This document shows, piece after piece, positions 32,061 through 43,909 of a stretch of DNA of 64,000 nucleotides. The notes under the pieces were generated by a model. That model worked only from the letters and a program-made list of their open reading frames with translations, was not told the origin of the DNA and made no database searches. The stretch lies in the NCBI GenBank assembly GCA_036785325.1, contig JAXIVH010000020.1, forward strand, positions 7,173,879-7,237,878. Reading direction: 5' to 3'. Every line of letters starts with the position of its first letter. Position 1 is the first letter of the stretch. Source of the DNA: Urophycis tenuis (taxonomy: Eukaryota > Chordata > Actinopteri > Gadiformes > Phycidae). The translations under genes and the position numbers were made by a program.

Positions 32061-32300
32061 CCAATTTGTTCCCCAGCCCTAACCCTAACCCAATTTGGCC
32101 CTAGCCCTAAACCTAAACCCAATTTGGTCTCTAATCATCCCTAAACCTAACCCAATTTTGCCCCTATACCTAAACCTAACCCAATTTGGGCCCCTAATCC
32201 TAAACCTAATTCTAAGCCTAGCCCAATTTGTGGCCCTAACCCTAACCCCTCTATCTAAGCCTAATTTGGTTCCCCAACCCCACCCTTAAGCCCAAACCCT
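32061..32300 (+). repeat. Telomere/CCCAATTTGG hybrid minisatellite
   Basis: Seven CC(C/T)AATTTGG-like boxes at about 32061, 32090, 32119, 32152, 32181, 32222 and 32261 are separated by degenerate CCTAAACCTAA hexamers, giving spacings of about 29 to 41 bases. This pattern appears nowhere else in the window. Confidence 0.85.
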
Positions 32301-32690
32301 GACCATAAAATGGCTAGTTTTGCCATTTAGTATTATTTAGGATTTTGGATTTATGTTTGTTTTGTTATTTTGCAAGTTGTGGTGAAGACAATAAAGCCCC
32401 ACTACTTTTCAACGGCATTGCCACCCCTCGTGTTTGTCCACACGGTCCAGGCCAGAGAGTCCACATCCCAATACGTGGGGTGATCAAGTCGGTCCCTCAC
32501 AATGACATTTTTGGAAATTTCTGGAAATAAAACCTCCCACCGGTGGCCACCAGATGGAGCCATCCCTTTTGATCCTCCCCGATCCTTTTTGGTCGATCCC
32601 AGGGTTGCGCAATAGGGACTTGGGGGGGGGGGGGGTCGTTCGCCTTCTTCAGGCAAACTCTCCGCCAAGTCCCTAAGCTCACGCTAACCG
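32301..32690. other. Mostly single-copy linker sequence
   Basis: No gene recognised. A/T-rich at first (GTTTTGTTATTTTGCAAG) with GACAATAAAGCCCC at about 32388, a possible polyadenylation signal on the + strand. Then comes a moderately GC-rich part with a G14 run near 32625. Open frames of 61 to 103 codons exist on both strands but have no recognisable domain. The minus-strand ones start within low-complexity proline codons created by the G run. Confidence 0.6.
32544..32560 (+). promoter_or_regulatory. CTCF-like site
   Basis: TGGCCACCAGATGGAGC matches the CTCF consensus TGGCCACCAGGGGGCGC at 14 of 17 positions, better than the module B motifs. It lies about 130 bases upstream of the CCAAT cluster. 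Confidence 0.5.
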
Positions 32691-32880
32691 ACCAATGGTT
32701 GACCAAAGCTGAGCAGAGTTGAGCAGCGATCGGCCAATGGCGGAGCGATGCTGAGCAGAGCTCGGCGCTCAACGGACCAATCGCTGAGCGAGGATCGGAA
32801 TACGTCACCTAATGTTTTTACGACTCATACGTAGTCACGGTCATTGCTGTCCACTGCCAACGGAGGATTCGACTAAGGTG
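32691..32880 (+). promoter_or_regulatory. Candidate promoter: three CCAAT boxes and a CRE-like site
   Basis: CCAAT at 32692-32696, 32734-32738 and 32777-32781, spaced 42 and 43 bases apart in a GAGCAGAG/GAGCG repeat context, all on the + strand, followed by TACGTCACC at 32801-32809 (CREB/ATF half site). No TATA box at the expected place. Downstream are CTAAG|GTGAAT (32877) and TTAAG|GTATGT (32931), both usable 5' splice sites. It could be the start of a transcript whose next exon is A7. This is inferred from motifs only. Confidence 0.45.
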
Positions 32881-32919
32881 AATTTGATGATCTTCATCCT
32901 TTGCGAGTTAATAATTCGA

Positions 32920-33385
32920 CTTTTCGTTAAGGTATGTATTTAGCTGTATCGATTTCGTAGAAAGAGAAACGATTCCGTTGACGTTGAAGCTATGTTTTTA
33001 GCTGCTGGGTAGACTTCATTCAAACTATCGCCGTTTTGTCTGTGAGCAAGCATATGACTCGTGGATGATCTCCTTTTAATCGTGGCAATCTAAGCTTTCC
33101 AACGGCATATGGCAAGACTATATTCACTAAAGGGTCGTTGAAATACTAAGCTAATTAATTTGTGTTCTGTAAGGAAAGATTGATGTTAATTGAAACGTTG
33201 AAGGTATGTCTTTAGCTGCTGTGTAGACTTCAGTCAACCTGACGCAGATTTGTCTGTGAGCAACCAAATTGCTCGGAGATGGGCTCATTTTAAACGGGGA
33301 AATCTAAGCTTTCCAACGACGTATGGCATGACTATATTTGCCCATGGGTCGTCGAAATAATAAGCTGATTCATGTGTGTTCTGTT
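32920..33385 (+). repeat. Founder-edge satellite segment (array 7)
   Basis: A 58-base partial monomer begins at CGTTAAGGTATGTATTTAGCTG. It is followed by one strongly diverged full-length monomer (landmark GCTATG at 32989) and a standard right-edge monomer (33203), still exactly 214 bases apart. The diverged monomer keeps AGCTGCTGGGTAGACTTC and ATCTAAGCTTTCCAACGG, but reads GTGGATGATCTCCTTTTAAT where others read GCGGATGGGCTCATTTTAAG. It looks like an old array boundary. Confidence 0.8.
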
Positions 33386-33571
33386 GGCTGTGGAAAGAAA
33401 ATAGCACACAAGTCATACCAAGTCACCTTTATTTTTCAGTGATAAACATTAATAAATAAACAGTATGGACATTGTATAAACAGTTGTATAAAAAGTGTAA
33501 ACGGTATGAACAGTGTTCTTATAAAAGATATCAATATCAATACTGATCACGTGTGTATTTTATATTTCCAG

Positions 33572-34075
33572 GTTATTTGTTGATGAGCCAGAGCCTGTGA
33601 TTCCCACCAACCGGCCCGTTCAGCCCACTGCGTTGTCGTCCTCCACCCGGCCGAAGCCTCCTGCGCCCACCCGCCTCCAGCCGAGGCCTCCTGCTGCATC
33701 AGCCTGTGGCCCGCCCGCCCCCTGTGTCGGCAGCACCCATACCGCTGGTCCTCCCCGCACAGCCACAGGCCCCCTCCGTCCTGCTTCGTGGGCCATCCTG
33801 CAGCTGTCTCTGCAGTCATCGTGTGTCAAAACCATTCAAACTTGTATATGGTAACATTTCAAAATGACACCAGCATTAATGAGGACCTTGCAATAGGTTG
33901 TGTGTTACAGGACCCCCCTGGCATACAGCTGTATGTCTCTGTGAAGGTGGTTGTGAAGAACTGCATCCGGCTGAACAAGTACAAGTGCCGGCGAGGCAGC
34001 AACTCTCTCGAGGGGTTGCACGCCCACCTGGTTAACGCCATCCCTTCACAGCGATATGGGATCATGCCGTTCCAA
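33572..34075 (+). pseudogene. Module A exon copy A7 (504 bp), CGA, downstream of the promoter-like region
   Basis: Complete exon with TTTCCAG before and CAA|GTAAGT after. Codon 141 is CGA (33992-33994), so the donor frame reads through DPPGIQLY and RGSNSLEGLHAHL to the splice site. Differences from A4 are few: GTGATTCCC where A4 has GTGACTCCC, and GCATTAATGAGG where A4 has GCATAAATGAGG. It is the only copy preceded by non-repetitive promoter-like DNA, about 0.7 kb upstream, so it is the best candidate for the founder locus. The LFVDEPEP linker and the DPPG motif are still in different frames, so a normal product from this exon alone is unlikely. Confidence 0.6.
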
Positions 34076-34088
34076 GTAAGTGATTAAA

Positions 34089-34091
34089 ACA

Positions 34092-34140
<49 letters not shown>

Positions 34141-34203
34141 GCGCGCGCGCATATATACACACACACACACACTCGCATATATACACACACATATATATAT
34201 ATA
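34089..34203. repeat. CA/CG/TA microsatellite of unit A7
   Basis: A long CA run with one AAAC interruption near its start, then a run of about five CG steps. Followed by an extra T in the T-tract of the spacer. Confidence 0.95.
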
Positions 34204-34389
34204 CTTAAACATAGCTGACCCTTTTTTTTCCCCCTTCTCGGGGATTATGCTCCCAGTTTTGATCTCAGACGTCTGGTCACTTATAGCATATAATAATATT
34301 CTATTACTGTTAAGCCAACTATGAATAATAAAACAGGCCAAAACATGTGTCCTTTATCATAGCTACACGTATTACAAAAAAAACGCGTG

Positions 34390-34801
34390 AATTGAAAAGT
34401 TGAAGGTATGTTTTTAGCTGCTGGGTAGACTTCAGTCAACCTGACGCAGTTTAGTCTGTGATCAACCAGACTGCTCGCGGATGGGCTCATTTTAAGCGGG
34501 GAAATCTAAGCTTTCCAACGGCGTATGGCAAGACTATATTCACTAAAGGGTCGTTGAAATACTAAGCTAATTCATTTGTGTTCTGTAAGGAAAGATTGAT
34601 GTTAATTGAAACGTTGAAGGTATGTCTTTAGCTGCTGTGTAGACTTCAGTCAACCTGACGCAGATTTGTCTGTGAGCAACCAAATTGCTCGGAGATGGGC
34701 TCATTTTAAACGGGGAAATCTAAGCTTTCCAACGACGTATGGCATGACTATATTTGCCCATGGGTCGTCGAAATAATAAGCTGATTCATGTGTGTTCTGT
34801 T
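34390..34801 (+). repeat. 214-bp satellite array 8, 2 monomers
   Basis: Landmarks at 34405 and 34619. It is the smallest complete array: one left-edge/internal chimera and one right-edge monomer. This shows that an array can shrink to its two edges while the flanking spacers stay intact. Confidence 0.95.
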
Positions 34802-34987
34802 GGCTGTGGAAAGAAAATAGCACACAAGTCATACCAAGTCACCTTTATTTTTCAGTGATAAACATTAATAAATAAACAGTATGGACATTGTATAAACAGT
34901 TGTATAAAAAGTGTAAACGGTATGAACAGTGTTCTTATAAAAGATATCAATATCAATACTGATCACGTGTGTATTTTATATTTCCAG

Positions 34988-35491
34988 GTTATTTGTTGAT
35001 GAGCCAGAGCCTGTGACTCCCACCAACCGGCCCGTTCAGCCCACTGCGTTGTCGTCCTCCACCCGGCCGAAGCCTCCTGCGCCCACCCGCCTCCAGCCGA
35101 GGCCTCCTGCTGCGTCAGCCTGTGGCCCGCCCGCCCCCTGTGTCGGCAGCACCCATACCGCTGGTCCTCCCCGCACAGCCACAGGCCCCCTCCGTCCTGC
35201 TTCGTGGGCCATCCTGCAGCTGTCTCTGCAGTCATCGTGTGTCAAAACCATTCAAACTTGTATATGGTAACATTTCAAAATGACACCAGCATAAATGAGG
35301 ACCTTGCAATAGGTTGTGTGTTACAGGACCCCCCTGGCATACAGCTGTATGTCTCTGTGAAGGTGGTTGTGAAGAACTGCATCCGGCTGAACAAGTACAA
35401 GTGCCGGTGAGGCAGCAACTCTCTCGAGGGGTTGCACGCCCACCTGGTTAACGCCGTCCCTTCACAGCGATGTGGGATCATGCCGTTCCAA
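34988..35491 (+). pseudogene. Module A exon copy A8 (504 bp), TGA
   Basis: Complete exon. Q-type before DPPG; TGA at 35408-35410. It reads GCCGTCCCTTC (Val) where most copies read GCCATCCCTTC (Ile), a variant shared with A11 and A12, and the spacer variant ATTAAGAC shared with A6. Mixed markers suggest conversion between copies. Confidence 0.65.
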
Positions 35492-35503
35492 GTAAGTGAT
35501 TAA

Positions 35504-35504
<1 letters not shown>

Positions 35505-35546
<42 letters not shown>

Positions 35547-35603
35547 GCGCATATATACACACACACACACACTCGCATATATACACACACATATATATAT
35601 ATA
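35505..35603. repeat. CA/CG/TA microsatellite of unit A8
   Basis: CA run of about 40 bases, short CG run, then ACTCGC-interrupted CA and a TA run. Confidence 0.95.
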
Positions 35604-35788
35604 CTTAAACATAGCTGACCCTTTTTTTCCCCCTTCTCTGGGATTATGCTCCCAGTTTTGATCTCGGACGTCTGGTCACTTATAGCATATAATAATATTC
35701 TATTACTGTTAAGCCAACTATGAATAATAAAACAGGCCAAAACATGTGTCCTTTATCATAGCTACACGTATTACAAAAAAAACGCGTG

Positions 35789-38700
35789 AATTGAAAAGTT
35801 TAAGGTATGTTTTTAGCTGCTGGGTAGACTTCATTCAACCTGACGCAGTTTAGTCTGTGAGCAACCAAATTGCTCGCGGATGGGCTCATTTTAAGCGGGG
35901 AAATCTAAGGTTCCCAACGGCGTATGGCAAGACTATATTGAGTCATGGGTCGTTGAAATACTAAGCTAATTAATTTCTGTTCTTTATTGAAAGATTGATC
36001 TTAATTGAAACGTTGAAGGTATGTTTTTAGCTGCTGGGTAGACTTCAGTCAACCTGACGCAGTTTTGTCTGTGAGCAACCAGACTGCTCGCGGATGGGCT
36101 CATTTTAAGCAGGGAAATCTAAGCTTTCCAACGGCGTATGGCTAGACTATATTGACTCATGGGTCGTTGAAATACTAAGCTAATTAATTTGTGTTCTGTA
36201 AGGAAAGATTGATGTTAATTGAAACGTTGAAGGTATGTTTTTAGCTGCTGGGTAGACTTCAGTCAACCTGACGCAGTTTAGTCTGTGATCAACCAGACTG
36301 CTCGCGGATGGGCTCATTTTAAGCGGGGAAATCTAAGCTTTTCAACGGCGTATGGCAAGACTATATCGACTCATGGGTCGTTGAAATACTAAGCTAATTA
36401 ATTTGTGTTCTGTAAGGAAAGATTGATGTTAATTGAAACGTTGAAGGTATGTTTTTAGCTGCTGGGTAGACTTCAGTCAACCTGACCCAGTTTAGTCTGT
36501 GATCAACCAGACTGCTCGCGGATGGGCTCATTTTAAGCGGGGAAATCTAAGCTTTCCAACGGCGTATGGCAAGACTATATTGACTCATGGGTCGTTTAAA
36601 TACTAAGCTAATTAATTTGTGTTCTGTAAGGAAAGATTGATGTTAATTGAAACGTTGAAGGTATGTCTTTAGCTGCTGTGTAGACTTCAGTCAACCTGAC
36701 GCAGATTTGTCTGTGAGCAACCAAATTGCTCGGGGATGGGCTCATTATAAGCGGGGAAATCTAAGCTTTCCAACGGCGTATGGCAAGACTATATTGACTC
36801 ATGGGTCGTTGAAATACTAAGCTAATTAATTAGTGTTCTGTAAGGAAAGATTGATGTTAATTGAAACGTTGAAGGTATGTTTTTAGCTGCTGGGTAGACT
36901 TCAGTCAACCTGACGCAGTTTAGTCTGTGATCAACCAGACTGCTGGCAGATGGGCTCATTATAAGCGGGGAAATCTAAGCTTTTCAACGGCGTATGGCAA
37001 GACTATATTCACCAAAGGGCCGTTGAAATACTAAGCTAATTAATTTGTGTTCTGTAAGGAAAGATTGATGTTAATTGAAACGTTAAAGGTATGTTTTTAG
37101 CTGCTGGGTAGACTTCATTCAACCTGACGCAGTTTAGTCTGTGATCAACCAGACTGCTCGCGGATGGGCTCATTTTAAGCGGGGAAATCTAAGCTTTCCA
37201 ACGGCGTATGGCAAGACTATATTGACTCATGGGTCGTTGAAATACTAAGCTAATTAATTAGTGTTCTGTAAGGAAAGATTGATGTTAATTGAAACGTTGA
37301 AGGTATGTTTTTAGCTGCTGGGTAGACTTCAGTCAACCTGACGCAGTTTAGTCTGTGATCAACCAGACTGCTCGCGGATGGGCTCATTTTAAGCGGGGAA
37401 ATCTAAGCTTTTCAACGGCGTATGGCAAGACTATATTCACCAATGGCCCGTTGAAATACTAAGCTAATTAATTTGTGTTCTGTAAGGAAAGATTGATGTC
37501 AATTGAAACGTTAAAGGTATGTTTTTAGCTGCTGGGTAGACTTCATTCAACCTGACGCAGTTTAGTCTGTGATCAACCAGACTGCTCGCGGATGGGCTCA
37601 TTTTAAGCGGGGAAATCTAAGCTTTCCAACGGCGTATGGCAAGACTATATTGACTCATGGGTCGTTGAAATACTAAGCTAATTAATTTGTGTTCTGTAAG
37701 GAAAGATTGATGTTAATTGAAACGTTGAAGGTATGTTTTTAGCTGCTGGGTAGACTTCAGTCAACCTGACGCAGTTTAGTCTGTGAGCAACCAAATTGCT
37801 CGGGGATGGGCTCATTATAAGCGGGGAAATCTAAGCTTTCCAATGGCGTATGGCAAGACTATATTCACCAAAGGGTCGTTGAAATACTAAGCTAATTAAT
37901 TTGTGTTCTGTAAGGAAAGATTGATGTTAATTGAAACGTTGAAGGTATGTTTTTAGCTGCTGGGTAGACTTCAGTCAACCTGACGCAGTTTAGTCTGTGA
38001 TCAACCAGACTGCTCGCGGATGGGCTCATTTTAAGCGGGGAAATCTAAGCTTTCCAACGGCGTATGGCAAGACTATATCGACTCATGGGTCGTTGAAATA
38101 CTAAGCTAATTAATTTGTGTTCTGTAAGGAAAGATTGATGTTAATTGAAACGTTGAAGGTATGTTTTTAGCTGCTGGGTAGACTTCAGTCAACCTGACCC
38201 AGTTTAGTCTGTGATCAACCAGACTGCTCGCGGATGGGCTCATTTTAAGCGGGGAAATCTAAGCTTTCCAACGGCGTATGGCAAGACTATATTGACTCAT
38301 GGGTCGTTTAAATACTAAGCTAATTAATTTGTGTTCTGTAAGGAAAGATTGATGTAAATTGAAACGTTGAAGGTATGTCTTTAGCTGCTGTGTAGACTTC
38401 AGTCAACCTGACGCAGATTTGTCTGTGAGCAACCAAATTGCTCGGGGATGGGCTCATTATAAGCGGGGAAATCTAAGCTTTCCAACGGCGTATGGCAAGA
38501 CTATATTCACCAAAGGGCCGTTGAAATACTAAGCTAATTAATTTGTGTTCTGTAAGGAAAGATTGATGTTAATTGAAACGTTAAAGGTATGTTTTTAGCT
38601 GCTGGGTAGACTTCATTCAACCTGACGCAGTTTAGTCTGTGGTCAACCAGACTGCTCGCGGATGGGCTCATTTTAAGCGGGGAAATCTAAGCTTTCCAAC

Positions 38701-41337
38701 GGCGTATGGCAAGACTATATTGACTCATGGGTCGTTGAAATACTAAGCTAATTAATTAGTGTTCTGTAAGGAAAGATTGATGTTAATTGAAACGTTGAAG
38801 GTATGTTTTTAGCTGCTGGGTAGACTTCAGTCAACCTGACGCAGTTTAGTCTGTGATCAACCAGACTGCTCGCGGATGGGCTCATTTTAAGCGGGGAAAT
38901 CTAAGCTTTTCAACGGCGTATGGCAAGACTATATTCACCAATGGCCCGTTGAAATACTAAGCTAATTAATTTGTGTTCTGTAAGGAAAGATTGATGTCAA
39001 TTGAAACGTTAAAGGTATGTTTTTAGCTGCTGGGTAGACTTCAGTCAACCTGACGCAGTTTAGTCTGTGAGCAACCAAATTGCTCGGGGATGGGCTCATT
39101 ATAAGCGGGGAAATCTAAGCTTTCCAACGGCGTATGGCAAGACTATATTCACCAAAGGGTCGTTGAAATACTAAGCTAATTAATTTGTGTTCTGTAAGGA
39201 AAGATTGATGTTAATTGAAACGTTGAAGGTATGTTTTTAGCTGCTGGGTAGACTTCAGTCAACCTGACGCAGTTTAGTCTGTGATCAACCAGACTGCTCG
39301 CGGATGGGCTCATTTTAAGCGGGGAAATCTAAGCTTTCCAACGGCGTATGGCAAGACTATATCGACTCATGGGTCGTTGAAATACTAAGCTAATTAATTT
39401 GTGTTCTGTAAGGAAAGATTGATGTTAATTGAAACGTTGAAGGTATGTTTTTAGCTGCTGGGTAGACTTCATTCAACCTGACGCAGTTTAGTCTGTGATC
39501 AACCAGACTGCTCGCGGATGGGCTCATTTTAAGCGGGGAAATCTAAGCTTTCCAACGGCGTATGGCAAGACTATATTGACTCATGGGTCGTTGAAATACT
39601 AAGCTAATTAATTAGTGTTCTGTAAGGAAAGATTGATGTTAATTGAAACGTTGAAGGTATGTTTTTAGCTGCTGGGTAGACTTCACTCAACCTGACACAC
39701 TTTTGTCTGTGAGCAACCAAATTGCTCGCGGATGGGCTCATTTTAAGCGGGGAAATCTAAGCTTTCCAACGGCGTATGGCAAGACTATATTGACTCATGG
39801 GTCGTTGAAATACTAAGCTAATTAATTAGTGTTCTGTAAGGAAAGATTGATGTTAATTGAAACGTTGAAGGTATGTTTTTAGCTGCTGGGTAGACTTCAG
39901 TCAACCTGACGCAGTTTAGTCTGTGATCAACCAGACTGCTGGCGGATGGGCTCATTTTAAGCAGGGAAATCTAAGCTTTTCAACGGCGTATGGTAAGACT
40001 ATATTCACCAAAGGGCCGTTGAAATACTAAGCTAATTAATTTGTGTTCTGTAAGGAAAGATTGATGTTAATTGAAACGTTGAAGGTATGTTTTTAGCTGC
40101 TGGGTAGACTTCAGTCAACCTGACGCAGTTTAGTCTGTGATCAACCAGACTGCTCGGGGATGGGCTCATTTTAAGCGGGGAAATCTAAGCTTCCCAACGG
40201 CGTATGGCAAGACTATATTGACTCATGGGTCGTTTAAATACTAAGCTAATTAATTTGTGTTCTGTAAGGAAAGATTGATGTTAATTGAAACGTTGAAGGT
40301 ATGTCTTTAGCTGCTGTGTAGACTTCAGTCAACCTGACGCAAATTTGTCTGTGAGCAACCAAATTGCTCGGGGATGGGCTCATTATAAGCGGGGAAATCT
40401 AAGCTTTCCAACAGCGTATGGCAAGACTATATTCACCAAAGGGCCGTTGAAATACTAAGCTAATTAATTTGTGTTCTGTAAGGAAAGATTGATGTTAATT
40501 GAAACGTTAAAGGTATGTTTTTAGCTGCTGGGTAGACTTCATTCAACCTGAGGCAGTTTAGTCTGTGATCAACCAGACTGCTCGCGGATGGGCTCATTTT
40601 AAGCGGGGAAATCTAAGCTTTCCAACGGCGTATGGCAAGACTATATTGACTCATGGGTCGTTGAAATACTAAGCTAATTAATTAGTGTTCTGTAAGGAAA
40701 GATTGATGTTAATTGAAACGTTGAAGGTATGTTTTTAGCTGCTGGGTAGACTTCACTCAACCTGACACAGTTTTCTCTGTGAGCAACCAATTTGCTCGGG
40801 GATGGGCTCATTATAAGCGGGGAAATCTAAGCTTTCCAACGGCGTATGGCAAGACTATATTCACCAAAGGGTCGTTGAAATACTAAGCTAATTAATTTGT
40901 GTTCTGTAAGGAAAGATTGATGTTAATTGAAACGTTGAAGTTATGTTTTTAGCTGCTGGGTAGACTTCAGTCAACCTGACGCAGTTTAGTCTGTGATCAA
41001 CCAGACTGCTCGCGGATGGGCTCATTTTAAGCGGGGAAATCTAAGCTTTCCAACGGCGTATGGCAAGACTATATTCACTAAAGGGTCGTTGAAATACTAA
41101 GCTAATTCATTTGTGTTCTGTAAGGAAAGATTGATGTTAATTGAAACGTTGAAGGTATGTCTTTAGCTGCTGTGTAGACTTCAGTCAACCTGACGCAGAT
41201 TTGTCTGTGAGCAACCAAATTGCTCGGAGATGGGCTCATTTTAAACGGGGAAATCTAAGCTTTCCAACGACATATGGCATGACTATATTTGCCCATGGGT
41301 CGTCGAAATAATAAGCTGATTCATGTGTGTTCTGTTG
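35789..41337 (+). repeat. 214-bp satellite array 9, about 26 monomers
   Basis: Landmarks from 35804 to 41154 span 5350 bases, exactly 25 periods. Blocks of several monomers recur inside it: a series around 36230-37500 returns around 37950-39010, including the rare CTATATCGACTCATGG, ACCTGACCCAG and CACCAATGGCCCG variants in the same order. This is higher-order duplication within the array. Confidence 0.95.
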
Positions 41338-41523
41338 GCTGTGGAAAGAAAATAGCACACAAGTCATACCAAGTCACCTTTATTTTTTCAGTGATAAACA
41401 TTAATAAATAAACAGTATGGACATTGTATAAACAGTTGTATAAAAAGTGTAAACGGTATGAACAGTGTTCTTATAAAAGATATCAATATCAATACTGATC
41501 ACGTGTGTATTTTATATTTCCAG

Positions 41524-42027
41524 GTTATTTGTTGATGAGCCAGAGCCTGTGACTCCCACCAACCGGCCCGTTCAGCCCACTGCGTTGTCGTCCTCCACCC
41601 GGCCGAAGCCTCCTGCGCCCACCCGCCTCCAGCCGAGGCCTCCTGCTGCGTCAGCCTGTGGCCCGCCCGCCCCCTGTGTCGGCAGCACCCATACCGCTGG
41701 TCCTCCCCGCAGCGCCACAGGCCCCCTCCGTCCTGCTTCGTGGGCCATCCTGCAGCTGTCTCTGCAGTCATCGTGTGTCAAAACCATTCAAACTTGTATA
41801 TGGTAACATTTCAAAATGACACCAGCATAAATGAGGACCTTGCAATAGGTTGTGTGTTACATGACCCCCCTGGCATACAGCTGTATGTCTCTGTGAAGGT
41901 GGTTGTGAAGAACTGCATCCGGCTGAACAAGTACAAGTGCCGGTGAGGCAGCAACTCTCTCGAGGGGTTGCACGCCCACCTGGTTAACGCCATCCCTTCA
42001 CAGCGATGTGGGATCATGCCGTTCCAA
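41524..42027 (+). pseudogene. Module A exon copy A9 (504 bp), TGA
   Basis: Complete exon. H-type before DPPG; TGA at 41944-41946. It has CGCAGCGCCACAGG where others read CGCACAGCCACAGG, and the pre-exon spacer has one more T in the CTTTATTTTTTCAG tract. Otherwise as the other copies. Confidence 0.65.
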
Positions 42028-42040
42028 GTAAGTGATTAAA

Positions 42041-42122
42041 ACACACACACACACACACACAAACACACGCGCGCATATATACACACACACACACTTATAT
42101 ATACACACACATATATATATTT
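42041..42122. repeat. CA/CG/TA microsatellite of unit A9 (shortest)
   Basis: Short CA run with an AAAC break and a short CG step. It carries ACTTATATATAC in place of ACTCGCATATATAC, a variant shared with A10, A11 and A12. Confidence 0.95.
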
Positions 42123-42308
42123 ACTTAAACATAGCTGACCCTTTTTTTCCCCCTTCTCGGGGATTATGCTCCCAGTTTTGATCTCGGACGTCTGGTCACT
42201 TATAGCATATAATAATATTCTATTACTGTTAAGCCAACTATGAATAATAAAACAGGCCAAAACATGTGTCCTTTATCATAGCTACACGTATTACAAAAAA
42301 AACGCGTG

Positions 42309-42934
42309 AATTGAAAAATTGAAGGTATGTTTTTAGCTGCTGGGTAGACTTCATTCAACCTGACGCAGTTTAGTCTGTGAGCAACCAAATTGCTCGCGGA
42401 TGGGCTCATTTTAAGCGGGGAAATCTAAGGTTCCCAACGGCGTATGGCAAGACTATATTGAGTCATGGGTCGTTGAAATACTAAGCTAATTAATTTCTGT
42501 TCTTTATTGAAAGATTGATCTTAATTGAAACGTTGAAGGTATGTTTTTAGCTGCTGGGTAGACTTCAGTCAACCTGACGCAGTTTTGTCTGTGATCAACC
42601 AGACTGCTCGCGGATGGGCTCATTTTAAGCGGGGAAATCTAAGCTTTCCAACGGCGTATGGCAAGACTATATTCACTAAAGGGTCGTTGAAATACTAAGC
42701 TAATTCATTTTTGTTCTGTAAGGAAAGATTGATGTTAATTGAAACGTTGAAGGTATGTCTTTAGCTGCTGTGTAGACTTCAGTCAACCTGACGCAGATTT
42801 GTCTGTGAGCAACCAAATTGCTCGGAGATTGGCTCATTTTAAACGGGGAAATCTAAGCTTTCCAACGACGTATGGCATGACTATATTTGCCCATGGGTCG
42901 TCGAAATAATAAGCTGATTCATGTGTGTTCTGTT
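42309..42934 (+). repeat. 214-bp satellite array 10, 3 monomers
   Basis: Landmarks at 42324, 42538 and 42752: left-edge, internal and right-edge monomers, one of each. Confidence 0.95.
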
Positions 42935-43120
42935 GGCTGTGGAAAGAAAATAGCACACAAGTCATACCAAGTCACCTTTATTTTTCAGTGATAAACATTA
43001 ATAAATAAACAGTATGGACATTGTATAAACAGTTGTATAAAAAGTGTAAACGGTATGAACAGTGTTCTTATAAAAGATATCAATATCAATACTGATCACG
43101 TGTGTATTTTATATTTCCAG

Positions 43121-43624
43121 GTTATTTGTTGATGAGCCAGAGCCTGTGACTCCCACCAACCGGCCCGTTCAGCCCACTGCGTTGTCGTCCTCCACCCGGC
43201 CGAAGCCTCCTGCGCCCACCCGCCTCCAGCCGAGGCCTCCTGCTGCGTCAGCCTGTGGCCCGCCCGCCCCCTGTGTCGGCAGCACCCATACCGCTGGTCC
43301 TCCCCGCACAGCCACAGGCCCCCTCCGTCCTGCTTCGTGGGCCATCCTGCAGCTGTCTCTGCAGTCATCATGTGTCAAAACCATTCAAACTTGTATATGG
43401 TAACATTTCAAAATGACACCAGCATAAATGAGGACCTTGCAATAGGTTGTGTGTTACATGACCCCCCTGGCATACAGCTGTATGTCTCTGTGAAGGTGGT
43501 TGTGAAGAACTGCATCCGGCTGAACAAGTACAAGTGCCGGTGAGGCAGCAACTCTCTCGAGGGGTTGCACGCCCACCTGGTTAACGCCATCCCTTCACAG
43601 CGATGTGGGATCATGCCGTTCCAA
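43121..43624 (+). pseudogene. Module A exon copy A10 (504 bp), TGA
   Basis: Complete exon. H-type; TGA at 43541-43543. CAGTCATCATG replaces CAGTCATCGTG, another CpG transition. The linker frame is open to TAA at 43401-43403. Confidence 0.65.
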
Positions 43625-43634
43625 GTAAGTGATT

Positions 43635-43637
<3 letters not shown>

Positions 43638-43669
<32 letters not shown>

Positions 43670-43723
43670 GCGCATATATACACACACACACACACTTATA
43701 TATACACACACATATATATATAT
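43638..43723. repeat. CA/CG/TA microsatellite of unit A10
   Basis: Same interruption pattern as A9 with a longer first CA run. Confidence 0.95.
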
Positions 43724-43909
43724 ACTTAAACATAGCTGACCCTTTTTTTCCCCCTTCTCGGGGATTATGCTCCCAGTTTTGATCTCGGACGTCTGGTCAC
43801 TTATAGCATATAATAATATTCTATTACTGTTAAGCCAACTATGAATAATAAAACAGGCCAAAACATGTGTCCTTTATCATAGCTACACGTATTACAAAAA
43901 AAACGCGTG

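Noticed and set aside
32402..32808. Minus-strand frames of 88 and 103 codons in the linker
   Set aside because: Both pass through the G14 run (poly-Pro) and have no recognisable domain; the region looks regulatory and not coding.
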